This document shows, piece by piece, positions 1-8,339 of a stretch of 15,595 nt of DNA. Where the stretch lies: NCBI GenBank assembly GCA_016256075.1, contig SDVU01000299.1:1-15595 (forward strand). Direction: 5' to 3'. A model generated the notes under the pieces. The model saw nothing but the letters and a program-made list of their open reading frames with translations. It was not told the DNA's origin and searched no databases. The DNA comes from Dictyocoela muelleri (lineage: Eukaryota > Microsporidia). Within the stretch, counting starts at the first letter, position 1. Each line of letters begins with the position of its first letter. Both the position numbers and the translations under genes were made by a program.

Positions 1-146
1 AATTCGACATTTGATAAAATTAGAATTCGACATTTGATAAAATTAGAATTCGACATTTGATAAAACTTGAATTCGACATTTGATAAAATTAGAATTCGAC
101 ATTTGATAAAATTAGAATTCGACATTTGATAAAACTTGAATTCGAC
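1..146. repeat. 23-bp tandem satellite, truncated by window edge
   Basis: Six head-to-tail copies of a 23-bp unit beginning AATTCGACATTTGATAAAA are followed by a partial copy. Two variants of the last four bases alternate (TTAG, TTAG, CTTG, then the same again), so there is a 69-bp higher-order period. The copies are otherwise identical by eye, which implies recent amplification. The array starts at base 1, so its true length is unknown. No spacers are present, so it is not a CRISPR array. Confidence 0.95.
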
Positions 147-171
147 GTCATTCATTGTTTCAGGACATGAA

Positions 172-437
172 AATAAATAACGTTTGTTCCAGTGTGGCAT
201 AGCTGATTAAGACTTGTTCTAACATGACAATGAAGTAGAAGGGGCTCTACTATGAGTCTGGAGATGAATGCGGCGACACGTCTAAGAAGAAAGTAGCGAA
301 CTATGATAAAAAGTCTCTAATTACCTGTATCCTGCTGAGTCATTGATAAAACGAAAATCGCATATAAATTATCTATGAGTAGCTTAGCTGTGACGTATTA
401 CTTGAACACCAAGAAACCAAAATCTAAAGACTATGGT
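172..437 (+). repeat. Dispersed repeat, copy 1 (unknown family)
   Basis: This segment is visibly less AT-rich than its surroundings and matches two other places in the window in the same orientation (about 3073-3150 and 14250-14496). Two blocks are conserved. The head runs from CCAGTGTGG (189) through ATAGCTGATTAAGA to AACATGACAAT. The tail runs from GCTGAGTCATTGA (334) to GACGTATTACTTGAACACC (392-410). No uninterrupted reading frame spans it in any copy. The head faintly resembles a tRNA (box-A-like TGGCATAGC and a 5-bp stem around the loop CTAACAT), but D and acceptor stems do not form. It could be a SINE-like element, a structured RNA or a decayed repeat gene. Confidence 0.6.
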
Positions 438-954
438 TGAAGAAAACTCTCTGAATTAGAAATTATGGATATTACCAGCATTTAATATAAAAGATGATGA
501 ATTTTTCTTATATATGTTATTTATTTAAAATTAAATTTTTTTTAAATTATAAAAAAATTCGCGTCTTTCAATAAAAATAATTTTTTTGTTGATTGAGATT
601 ATAATTTATTAAAAACTTTTAGTGATGATTTAAATAATTATTGTCTCGATACTGTAAATAAATTTCCAAAGATATACCCTTTTCAGTTTTTTTAAAAAAA
701 TTAATCATTATTGCTAAAAATTAATTTTTATGTTTTAAAGTTAAATTTATAACCAACATTTTATTAAATATAATATTGTTTTTTAAATTTTATTATATTT
801 TCTTAGATACGAAAATTTCTATTTTGATCAAATTGATTTTTAAAATAAAAAAATATTTAAGAAAAAATTAATTTAAAAATAAAAAAAATAGCAAGTAAAT
901 AAATTTTTTTCAATAATTTAATAAACTTAACTTAATGACTTAAGGATCATTTTT
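438..954. other. AT-rich spacer, nothing recognised
   Basis: About 520 bases, mostly A and T with many homopolymer runs. No open frame, palindrome or tandem repeat stands out. It is the 3' flank of the minus-strand membrane-protein gene and presumably holds its transcript end, but no unambiguous polyadenylation signal was found close to the stop codon. Confidence 0.6.
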
Positions 955-1668
955 TTAAGGGTTTCCATCTTCTTTAGGGCCAAAAATTAAGAAATACTTG
1001 AAGATGTCCATAGCTGTCAGTTTCTCATTTATACCATGAATGTCGTATGTATCTTCAACTTTATTTCCACTTTCATTGTAAAAGAAAACGTGAACTTTAT
1101 CACCCAAAATTGAAACTCCTACGCTACCTTTATCCAATTTAGCTTTTAAAGATTGAAAATGTTCTGAAATTCCTGAAATCGCACTTGGAAGTGAATATCC
1201 ACCTGTCATTTTATAAAATGCTCCCGACCATGACTTTTCTTCAACCAATTCATCAGGAGTAAGTTTTTTAAAGTTCAATTTTATCGAAAGTTTTTTTTCT
1301 TTATTATTTTCATGGATTTTGTAGTCAGTCGTCTTCAATTTAATATCATTTTCAATTTTCATTTTTTTCAAATCTTCAAAATTTTCAAATTTCTTACTCA
1401 CTGTTTTGATTATACTCAATTTTTCATCAAACAAAAAGGTGTTGATGTTCTTGTCAGCCAATCCTTTAAAGAGCCCATCAAGATATTTCTTATTTTCCTC
1501 AGTGAAGTTGGGAGGCTCTTTGATCTTCGCAGTTTGTTGTTCATTTGCTTCCGAGACAACAGATGAACCATGCATCCTAAAGCCTATGAGGAAAAGGAGC
1601 ACAACAGCAATTGTTATGCTTGCAATGATCAGATTTCGCTTGTTACTTGAAATATTTTTAAAAGACAT
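955..1668 (-). CDS. Unrecognised single-pass membrane protein
   Basis: I do not recognise this protein. The frame extends upstream to 1722, but the likely start is the ATG at 1668-1666: it is preceded directly by CCCCC (1669-1673) with AAATTT a few bases further up, the typical microsporidian start context. This gives 237 residues and a TAA stop. Residues 1-12 are short and basic (K4, K10, R11). Residues 13-30 are one strongly hydrophobic segment fitting a signal anchor. The remaining ~207 residues would lie outside the cytoplasm or in a lumen. They are rich in Lys, Glu and Asn, contain no cysteine, and include a helix-prone charged stretch (about 57-145) followed by an aromatic/glycine block (W147, the GG at 156-157, Y158). 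Base use matches AT-rich host coding sequence. It stands alone, with AT-rich spacer downstream and a minisatellite upstream. A lineage-specific surface or secretory-pathway protein is possible but is only inference. Confidence 0.8.
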   Translation of the reverse strand: MSFKNISSNKRNLIIASITIAVVLLFLIGFRMHGSSVVSEANEQQTAKIKEPPNFTEENKKYLDGLFKGLADKNINTFLFDEKLSIIKTVSKKFENFEDLKKMKIENDIKLKTTDYKIHENNKEKKLSIKLNFKKLTPDELVEEKSWSGAFYKMTGGYSLPSAISGISEHFQSLKAKLDKGSVGVSILGDKVHVFFYNESGNKVEDTYDIHGINEKLTAMDIFKYFLIFGPKEDGNP

Positions 1669-1687
1669 GGGGGTGTGACAGAAATTT
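1669..1687 (-). promoter_or_regulatory. CCC motif and AAATTT signal before the start
   Basis: Read on the minus strand, AAATTT (1687-1682) is followed by CCCCC (1673-1669) immediately before the ATG. A CCC-like motif close to the start codon with an AAATTT-like signal upstream is the transcription-start context described across microsporidia. It argues for initiation at the second in-frame ATG, with a 5' leader of only a few bases. The other host gene in this window has the same arrangement. Confidence 0.6.
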
Positions 1688-1797
1688 TTATTTATAGTTT
1701 TAAAATTTCTAGAAAAAATCAAAAAGGGGATAAAAAAAAATTTGAAAAATTTTTGATTTTAGAGAAATCGGAATATTCTTGGATTTTGTTTTTTTTT

Positions 1798-2155
1798 AAA
1801 ATGATTTTTAAAAGACTTAAAATTTTTATTAAAATGATTTTTAAAAGACTTAAAATTTTTAAAGTGATTTTTTAAAGACTTAAAATTTTTAAAGTGATTT
1901 TTAAAAGACTTAAAATTTTTATTAAAATGATTTTTAAAAGACTTAAAATTGTTAAAGTGATTTTTTAAAGACTTAAAATTTTTAAAGTGATTTTTTAAAG
2001 ACTTAAAATTTTTATTAAAGAATTTTTAAAAGACTTAAAATTTTTATTAAAGAATTTTTAAAAGACTTAAAATTTTTAAAGTGATTTTTTAAAGACTTAA
2101 AATTTTTAAAGTGATTTTTAAAAGACTTATTATAAAGAATTATTAAAAGACTTAT
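1798..2155. repeat. Minisatellite, 30-34 bp unit, about 12 copies
   Basis: The core TTTAAAAGACTTAAAATTTTT recurs about twelve times, joined by two alternating linkers (TATTAAAATGA or AAAGTGATT), giving periods of 30, 31 and 34 bases. The last two copies are shortened. The array begins about 130 bases upstream of the membrane-protein start, so it occupies that gene's 5' flank. No protein is encoded. Confidence 0.9.
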
Positions 2156-2572
2156 AAAAAATTTTATTTCTTTTGTTGTGTGAATATGTTTCTTTTTTAT
2201 TTAGTTTTGTAATTTAAATTTACAATTAGATAGATTCAGACATAAAGCAAGGAATTTTTATTTTTTTGTTAAAAATCGATATTTATCAATCAAATAATTC
2301 ACGAGAGATCAGTTCAAATTATTGAAAGTTACGATAATTTTTTAAATTTGACGAGACATTTCAAGACTGAACATTTTTTTGAATAAGTTGAAAAAAAAAT
2401 AAAATAAAGAATAAAATAAAGATAAAAAATCATTAATATAAGGAGATTTTAAAAGGCAAAAATAAAATGTAATCATAAGATAATGATAATGTAAATTCAA
2501 TAAGGGATTAGAAAAATTCTAAAAGATTTTATATTGGTTCAATCAATATTAAAAAAATTCTAATTTTAAAGA
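2156..2572. other. AT-rich spacer between minisatellites
   Basis: About 420 bases with no open frame of useful length and no recognisable RNA gene. It separates two unrelated tandem arrays. Apart from short A-rich runs and GATAAA-like fragments I see nothing to annotate. Confidence 0.55.
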
Positions 2573-2910
2573 AATTTTTAAATTTCAATTTTATAGAACT
2601 ATTAAATTTCGATTTTAAATAAATTTTTAAATTTTGAATTTAAAGAACTATTAAATTTCAATTTTAAATAAATTTTTAAATTTCAATTTTATAGAACTTT
2701 TAAATTTCAATTTTAAATAAATTTTTAAATTTCAATTTTAAAGAACTTTTAAATTTCGATTTTAAATAAATTTTTAAATTTCGATTTTAAAGAACTATTA
2801 AATTTCGATTTTAAATAAATTTTTAAATTTTGAATTTAAAGAACTTTTAAATTTCGATTTTAAATAAATTTTTAAATTTCGAATTTAAAGAACTTTTAAA
2901 TTTCGATTTT
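2573..2910. repeat. Minisatellite, 49-bp unit, about 7 copies
   Basis: The unit is close to 49 bases and made of two related halves. Both carry TTTTAAATTTCGATTTTAAA; one half continues with GAAC and the other with TAAATT. Copies differ at a few positions (CAATTT, CGATTT or TGAATT after TTT). The array is extraordinarily rich in AAATTT, the hexamer that also precedes both host start codons here, though this may only reflect base composition. Confidence 0.9.
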
Positions 2911-3072
2911 AAAATAGTTGAAGACATATACAGAAGACGATAAGGTTATTTTCATTCTAGCGTGTCTCTATAAATCTAAAATTAAATATCATAAGACTTG
3001 CAATATGGATTTTTTAAATAACATGTCTAGTATAATTAGTATTAAAATCTAAAAAATGATTATACAGTTGAT

Positions 3073-3150
3073 CTAGTGTAGTATAGCTGATTAAGATTTG
3101 GTCTAACATGAAAAAAAGTATAAGAGATTCTTATTAAGTGAAATTGTCAT
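3073..3150 (+). repeat. Dispersed repeat, copy 3 (head only)
   Basis: CTAGTGTAGTATAGCTGATT and the following AAGATTTGGTCTAACATG match the head of the repeat at 189 with only a few substitutions. The tail block seen in the other two copies is absent, so this copy is truncated, or only its first ~50-80 bases are still recognisable. It lies between two minisatellites. Confidence 0.55.
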
Positions 3151-3244
3151 GATGGAAAAAAGGAGATGTTAATTTTCGAAAAAGTTATCAAAAATAACAA
3201 AATTCATGAAATAGCTATTTTTATTTGATGAGCAATAAAGGTTA

Positions 3245-3525
3245 CATTTTCTCTTTAACTTTGCTTTTTATTTTCTCTTTATTTTCTTTTTATTTTCTCT
3301 TTATTTTCTCTTTATTTTCTCTTTATTTTCTCTTTAACTTTGCTTTTTTTCTTTTTATTTTCTTTTTATTTTCTTTTTATTTTCTTTTTATTTTCTCTTT
3401 ATTTTCTCTTTATTTTCTCTTTATTTTCTCTTTAACTTTGCTTTACCTTTGCTTTATTTTCTCTTTATTTTCTCTTTATTTTCTCTTTAACTTTGCTTTA
3501 CCTTTGCTTTATTTTCTCTTTAATT
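3245..3525. repeat. Pyrimidine-rich 11-bp minisatellite
   Basis: Built from TTTATTTTCTC units (11 bases), with occasional TTTTTATTTTC variants, interrupted at intervals by AACTTTGCTTTACCTTTGC. The plus strand is almost free of G apart from those interruptions, so the array is strongly strand-asymmetric. An open frame of about 100 codons runs through it, but it would encode only a Phe/Leu/Ser periodic string dictated by the repeat, so I do not call it a gene. Confidence 0.92.
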
Positions 3526-4095
3526 AGATTTCTATAACCTTCTAAAATAAACATCGCTTTATGTTCTATTCGAAAATAAACATGAATCTTATAATTTGAT
3601 ATAAATATAAGATTTAAACTTTTGATGGAATTAATTATCATTTTTATAACTCTCTTCATAAACACTTTATAAATATCTTTTCATTAGACAAATAAATTTT
3701 AATAAGAAATGTCGTAATTTCTTCTTTTCATATATTAATTTATGCAATTAAAAAATTTATATTTTAAAAAAAATCAAGATTTAACTTTAAAAGTTTTTTG
3801 TGAATTGAATTTTATAATTCAATACATCATTTTTTATAATTCTCACTCTTTTAAAGATAAAAAATTTTGATTTCGGACAAAAAAAATTAATATTACGCAT
3901 CACACTAATAAATCAATTTTTTATTTTATTTAGTAGAATAAATAGATTTTGTAAGAATTTTCTATTTCAAATAGATGTGTAACCAACTTTATAGTTTATG
4001 GTAATAGCATATAATATGATTTTATTTGAAATAAGCTTTAATACCTTGAGAAACTCATTTGAAATAAAAATCACGTTATCTGTTCTTACCAATTT
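3526..4095. other. AT-rich spacer before the Tigger element
   Basis: About 570 bases of AT-rich DNA with no gene-like frame and no clear repeat. The short frame starting at 3998 crosses the end of the pogo/Tigger element at 4096 and is not credible. Confidence 0.55.
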
Positions 4096-4313
4096 CAGTA
4101 AATTCTCTCGAAATGCCATTTTACGTACATCAAAAATTTGGAAACTGGTAGAAAATTGGCAAATAGGAGTAAATATTTTATTTAACTAAAAAAGATTTAA
4201 AATTTTTTTAAAAACTTTTTAAAAAGCTTTCACGTAATAAAAGTTTATTTTTTATTTAAATAGTCTGATATATTGCTACTTTTAGGTTTTATTTTTGTTA
4301 TAATTATATTTTG

Positions 4314-6076
4314 TCAATTCCCTAAAAACATAAAATCATATTCATCTTCAATATTATTTTGCAAGTTTTTGACAAAATTTTTTATAGAATCCTTAAATAT
4401 ATTCTTTGTAATATATAAGCATGAGTATCATAGTTGTTATATTTTTGTTCATTTTTTGATTAGCGGGTTAGAATCCCCTCAGATTTTAAGTCTTAATTGG
4501 TAAGAGCATAGTGTATATTTCTTTTTGAAGTAGGCTTGAAATTTCGAGATAAATCCATATGTGTAATTAATATCATTTTACTATAATATCGATTTTCCAA
4601 AAATGTCGCAAAGTGTCATTTTTGGAAAATTGATTTTATAGTGAGATGTGATGATATTAATTACACATATAGATTTATCTCGAGATTTCAAACCTAATTC
4701 AAATAAGAAACATTATCTATGGTCTTACCAATTAAGACTTAAAATCTGAGGGGATTCTAACCCGTTAGAGAACCCTTTTTCCTATTCATATCATCAATAT
4801 CAGATTCAATTAAATCCTCTATTTCGTTTCCTGATTGACTAAACATTATTTCATCGTTTTCAGTGTAACTTATATTTAAAAAATCATCGTGTTTTATTGT
4901 GTCAAAAATAGATTTTTTAGTAGAAAATCAGTATAATTTTCAAAATTAGTGGCAAAATATTTTTGTCACAAATAAGAAAATGATAAAACATTTGTATATT
5001 GTATTTCAGATACCCCTTTCATGAAATATCGGCAAATAAAGAAAAATCTCTTAAATTTATTTCTTTATAAGATTCATAAAAATCAGATCCATTTTCAATT
5101 TTTCAATAATTTAATTCAATTTATATTCATTAAAATAAGTTTTAAAGCATTTTATGATGTCGATATCTATAGGTTGCAAAATACCAGCAGAATTTTTGGG
5201 GATAAATAATATCTCTATATTTGATAGTGCCGAATTTATTATATGAGATGGATAATTATCTATTAAATCAGTATTTTGCGATGTTCAGATCTCAATACTT
5301 GATTGAAATTTCTTAACTATATATTAAAAATGATGTGCGTCATCCATGCTATATTCGAATTTTGATATTCTATAATGATATCTGGTTTAAATAAATTAAA
5401 AAATCGTGTATTTTTAAATTTTCTAATCATTAAAGGCTTTGATTTATAGGAACCAGTAAGATTTACACAAAGCATGATCGATATCCGATCTTTAAATTTT
5501 TTTATATCTAAGTCTGATGTTTCTATATCACTTTTAGATGGAATTAGTTCATAAAAAACACCCGTTTCATCAAAATTATAGATATTTTTTTATCTATAAA
5601 CATTCCCCTTTTCTTTGAACAAACTTACGGATTATGAAAAATCGACGTCCTTGCTGTATATGTTTCTCCAGAAAGAATTTTAAATTCAAGTCATATATTT
5701 TCTTAAGTTTTTTTAAAAAAGCCTGTAGAATTTTTAAAATTTGTGAATTCAAGTTTTTTTTTGCAAAATATGCTGCTTTTATTTTTGTTAAATTATCTTT
5801 TATTTCTGCCCATTTGATTCCATAAACACAACACATCATTTATTTCTTGTCTAATTGTGGGTAATTTAGTTTTGCTGGCGCTTTGTTGCACCCTTTATTT
5901 ATTATAGAATTTTTGATTATATTGGATGAGATTTTTATAAAATGATTAGTTGTTATTCTAGAAATTTCAATGTTAAATTTGTGTGTTAAATATGTGGCTA
6001 AATACCCACATGTTTTTTCTTTGTATTGGTTGCTGTATTCCATTATTTCAATTTTTTGGTAGTATATTAGTCTCAT
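4314..6076 (-). pseudogene. Pogo/Tigger-like transposase, broken
   Basis: Reading down the minus strand from 6076, the N-terminal ~70 codons contain a helix-turn-helix-like stretch (TCGYLATYLTHKFNIEISR) ending in NYPQLDKK, which matches the start of a CENP-B-type DNA-binding domain. The second CENP-B helix region (KIKAAYFAKK) follows in another frame. The DDE catalytic core is recognisable: NFDETGVFYELIPSK (about 5585-5540, first Asp), LCVNLTGSYKSKPLMI, LIDNYPSH (about 5267-5245, second Asp) and LQPIDIDIIKCFK (about 5178-5140, third Asp), with about 30 residues between the last two Asp. An acidic tail (IEDLIESDIDDMNRKK, about 4820-4773) runs up to the inserted MITE, and a further tail-like segment lies beyond it (4460-4314). 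Several stops and frame changes interrupt it, including the end of the first frame at 5840 and an in-frame stop after the VNLTG block. It cannot make active enzyme. Confidence 0.8.
4463..4765. mobile_element. Foldback MITE A, about 303 bp, inside Tigger
   Basis: The whole element is one hairpin. The left arm starts CGGGTTAGAATCCCCTCAG and the right arm ends with its inverse. About 145 bases per arm pair with few mismatches around an 11-base loop (near 4605-4615) between AAAAATG and CATTTTT. The flanks allow two readings: a TTAG duplication (4460-4463 and 4765-4768), or a TA duplication with one extra arm base. It carries no open frame. It sits in the 3' tail of the Tigger transposase, so it inserted after that element. 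High arm identity suggests it is fairly young. Confidence 0.88.
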
Positions 6077-6336
6077 GTATTTTTACGTCATTTCATGGGG
6101 ACTTCTTTCTTTAAAAAATAGAAAATTGTGGAAATTGCAAATTCGAGAGAATTTCGATTTTAAGTAACTTAAACATTATTTTTTCTTGGCCAATTGTAGA
6201 AAAAACGCAAATTCTAGAAATGGTAAATTCGAGAGAATTTACTGTAATATTTTGAAATCAAATATAAGTTTTTAACACGTCAAAATCATTCATAAATCTA
6301 TTTTTTTCATAAATCAATTTTTTTTATCATTATTTA

Positions 6337-6641
6337 GCACTTACTATACATAAAGAGGGCCGCTAGGATATCGTACAGATAGCTTCACTAAACCAAATTC
6401 TTTTTTAAGCTTCCCATGATTTTTTGCAATGGATAAGTACTTGGAATTTGGTGTAACTTCTTATATGATGAATAAAGCTAGTCAGCATATTTGGTGCTCA
6501 CTATCTTTATTCATCATATAAGAAGTTTACTAAATCCAAATACCCCAATCATTTCAAAAAAAATGGAAAGCTTAAATATGAACTCGGTTTATCTTGAGCT
6601 CTTCTGTACGTAGCTCAGCGCCCCCCTATGATAGTGAGTGC
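6337..6641. mobile_element. Foldback element B, about 305 bp
   Basis: Arms of about 130-150 bases are inverted copies. The tips read CACTTACTATACATAAAGAG on the left and, reverse-complemented, CACTCACTATCATAGGGGGG on the right; both continue into a GGGCCGC/GGGCGC block. The innermost arm, around CTTCTTATATGATGAATAAAG (6461-6480 and its inverse at about 6512-6532), is perfect, while the outer arm has many substitutions and small indels. The loop is about 30 bases. No coding capacity and no clear target duplication. It begins only 92 bases past the Tigger element. The outer arms make it look older than MITE A. Confidence 0.72.
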
Positions 6642-6928
6642 ACTTTTTTTAATAAAATAAATAAATAATGATTATTAGGATACCATTAAGCATTTTTATT
6701 TTTAGACATAGCTCGAATCTAGCAATTGGTGTAATAGAAAAATTTAAACACTACACTAATGGGTTAAGCATTCAAATGACACGCTTATTGAGCTGATAAA
6801 TTTGATTATATCACAAAATCAAAAATTATCATAATCACTAATTACTAAAATCACTAATTCACAAAATTTTAATTTCTAAAATATATAATTCTTAAAATAT
6901 ATAATTCTAAAATAATTAACGCCCGAAC
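6642..6928. other. AT-rich spacer with short local repeats
   Basis: About 290 bases with no gene. Near the right end, AATCACTAATT occurs twice (6833-6860) and TTCTAAAATATATAA-like units recur two to three times (6873-6915), consistent with slippage. Otherwise nothing is seen. Confidence 0.5.
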
Positions 6929-7307
6929 TGTAAAAAAAAGATATTTACGTGCCCGGATTGGACCGTTCCGTAAATTAAAAGTTGATTATAAATAGACATG
7001 ACTTGAATCCCTTTATTGAATCTCTTCGGGAAACCGAAGGCATCATCTCTCTTGGATGGTAGCATGTCTCTCAAAATCGTCACTCCTTTTATAGTTTTAA
7101 AATTCCCTCCAAGATCGTTCCAGAACAATCTAAAACCGCCAAGATATCAGATCATAACTTTCATCAAATCATAACTTTCATCAAACCATTACTTTTATCA
7201 AATCAATAAAGAATGGAATAATCTAGACCCCGTTGACGTGTGATCACATGTCGTTGGTTACGACAATAGTATGAGCATGATCTGCATATGGATGATTTTA
7301 GACAACA
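6929..7307 (-). mobile_element. Possible old solo LTR
   Basis: This block is less AT-rich than its surroundings. On the minus strand it begins TGTTGTCTAAAA (7307), carries two to three copies of an 18-base repeat (ATGAAAGTTATGATTTG type, about 7200-7147), a TATAAAAGG box (about 7093-7085), then AATAAAGGG (about 7018-7010), and ends TTTTTTTACA (6929). Promoter, polyadenylation signal and TG...CA ends in this order are the layout of an LTR. No second copy, coding region or target duplication is seen, so it would be an old solo LTR or fragment. A 70-codon frame inside it (6916-7128) is probably accidental. The gypsy LTR at 8039 is unrelated by eye. Confidence 0.35.
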
Positions 7308-7495
7308 AATGACGCAAAATTATAAATTTTATTCAGATTAAATCTGAGATAATCACGTAAAAATATAATTTTCTAGTTATATAATTATTTAAGACAAGAA
7401 AGGCGAAATATTAGGCTTATGCAAAAGTAAAAACCATAATTTAGATTTAATAATATGTATTAATTTGTATTTTCAATATGAACTCTCAATTATTG

Positions 7496-7785
7496 GTTCT
7501 ACCAGCCTTACGCACCTCACCTCTATAAAAATTTGTAAACTACGAAATATTGCCACACCGAGGTAAAGTAAATTTTTTATATAGTCTTATATACGTGCTG
7601 TAAAAATCAGTATTCATATAAGCTGAAATTTATAAATTTAGATAATATCGGCTTTTATTTTGAAATGATTTTTACAGCATGTATATAAGACTATATAAAG
7701 AAAATTTTGCATTACCTTGCTAATGCAATTTGCGTAGTTTAAAATATTTTTTTAGAAGAGGGGGGTGCATGAGAAAGGTTAGAAC
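7496..7785. mobile_element. Foldback element C, about 290 bp
   Basis: The inner arm TATATAGTCTTATATACGTG followed by CTGTAAAAATCA pairs nearly perfectly with its inverse at 7665-7700. Outward, GTAAACTACG and the tip block CTTACGCACCTCACCTCT match, reverse-complemented, GCGTAGTTT and the GAGGGGGGTGCATGAG region at 7758-7773; the ends GGTTCT and AGAACA may be the true tips. Arms are about 110-140 bases around a loop of roughly 60. No open frame and no certain target duplication. It is unrelated in sequence to foldback elements A and B. Confidence 0.72.
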
Positions 7786-8033
7786 ATATTATTTTGATTT
7801 TTATTCCGGATTTATAAATTAATTTTATAATATTCGAGTAACTGATTTGCAATACTTTTAACTTTTACTATATATAATATTGTATTTATATTAATTCATT
7901 TTTATAATTTTTTATTCTCTTTTCGACCTTTGATTAACTGAAAATTATTTATTATTCAAATAACTATTTTTATGTTTAAAAAAATTATAGATTTTTGAAA
8001 TTATAGATTTTGGTATATAGTAATTTCGGGAAT
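7786..8033. other. AT-rich spacer left of the gypsy element
   Basis: About 250 bases with no frame, hairpin or tandem repeat of note. It is the left flank of the gypsy insertion and ends in the TGGTA target copy. Confidence 0.5.
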
Positions 8034-8038
8034 TGGTA

Positions 8039-8273
8039 TTCCGTGGTCCACACGATGTGGCAGGCCAAATAAGATAAAATGAGTAAAAATGTTTTTAATA
8101 AAGGTTTTGTTGCCGTTCTTTGACTGAGAATTCATGTACTGCATAGGGGTATGAATTCGGATTTTCTTTTATGTTATTTATTGATTAATTAAAATTTAGG
8201 ATTTGTAAATTTTAATATAATGGAATTTGTCGGTATGATTGTTAATGTTGAGATTTCAGCATGGTACACGACA
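8039..8273 (-). repeat. 3' LTR of the gypsy fossil
   Basis: On the minus strand it begins TGTCGTGTACCATGC and ends near CGTGTGGACCACGGAA. It is a direct repeat of 12751-12983 with about eight substitutions and a few small indels, mostly near the U5 end. A purine-rich stretch (GAGGGTGG, about 8284-8277 on the minus strand) precedes it, as expected for the polypurine tract that primes second-strand synthesis. Confidence 0.9.
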
Positions 8274-8339
8274 TGCTGCCACCCTCAAAAAAAGTTTTAA
8301 TGTGTTTTATGTTTCTTTGGTCATTTTTTTGTTATAATT

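Larger units (their letters stand above)
4096..6244 (-). mobile_element. Decayed pogo/Tigger DNA transposon with nested MITE
   Basis: The two ends are inverted copies: CAGTAAATTCTCTCGAA at 4096 and its reverse complement ending at 6244, with weaker similarity continuing for about 30 bases. CAGT termini and a TA target suit the pogo/Tigger branch of Tc1/mariner. TA follows the right end; the left flank reads TT, so one target copy has probably mutated. A second copy of the palindromic motif AAATTCGAGAGAATTT lies 85 bases inside the right end and may be a subterminal transposase-binding site. The body encodes a degraded transposase on the minus strand. Removing the 303-bp MITE at 4463 leaves an element of about 1.85 kb, a normal size for this family. 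Confidence 0.82.

Noticed and set aside
1-146. CRISPR array
   Set aside because: Units are contiguous without spacers, and the genome context is eukaryotic.
189-260. Reading the dispersed repeat head as a tRNA-Val (AAC) gene
   Set aside because: An anticodon-arm-like hairpin and a box-A-like sequence are present, but D-stem and acceptor pairing fail, no good box B is found, and copy 2 lacks 6 bases in this part.
1312-1875. Plus-strand frames at 1312-1566, 1406-1678 and 1675-1875
   Set aside because: They are antisense shadows of the minus-strand membrane-protein gene or run into the minisatellite; low-complexity products.
3225-3527. 100-codon plus-strand frame rich in Phe, Leu and Ser
   Set aside because: It is a translation of an 11-bp minisatellite; the periodic hydrophobic protein only reflects the repeat, and there is no CCC motif before the ATG.
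6705-6735. Box-B-like AGCTCGAATCTAGC suggesting a tRNA
   Set aside because: No matching box A, acceptor or anticodon arm at the right distance.
6916-7128. 70-codon minus-strand frame
   Set aside because: It overlaps promoter-like and polyadenylation-like signals, has no homology I recognise and no start context, and is likely a chance frame in an LTR-like block.
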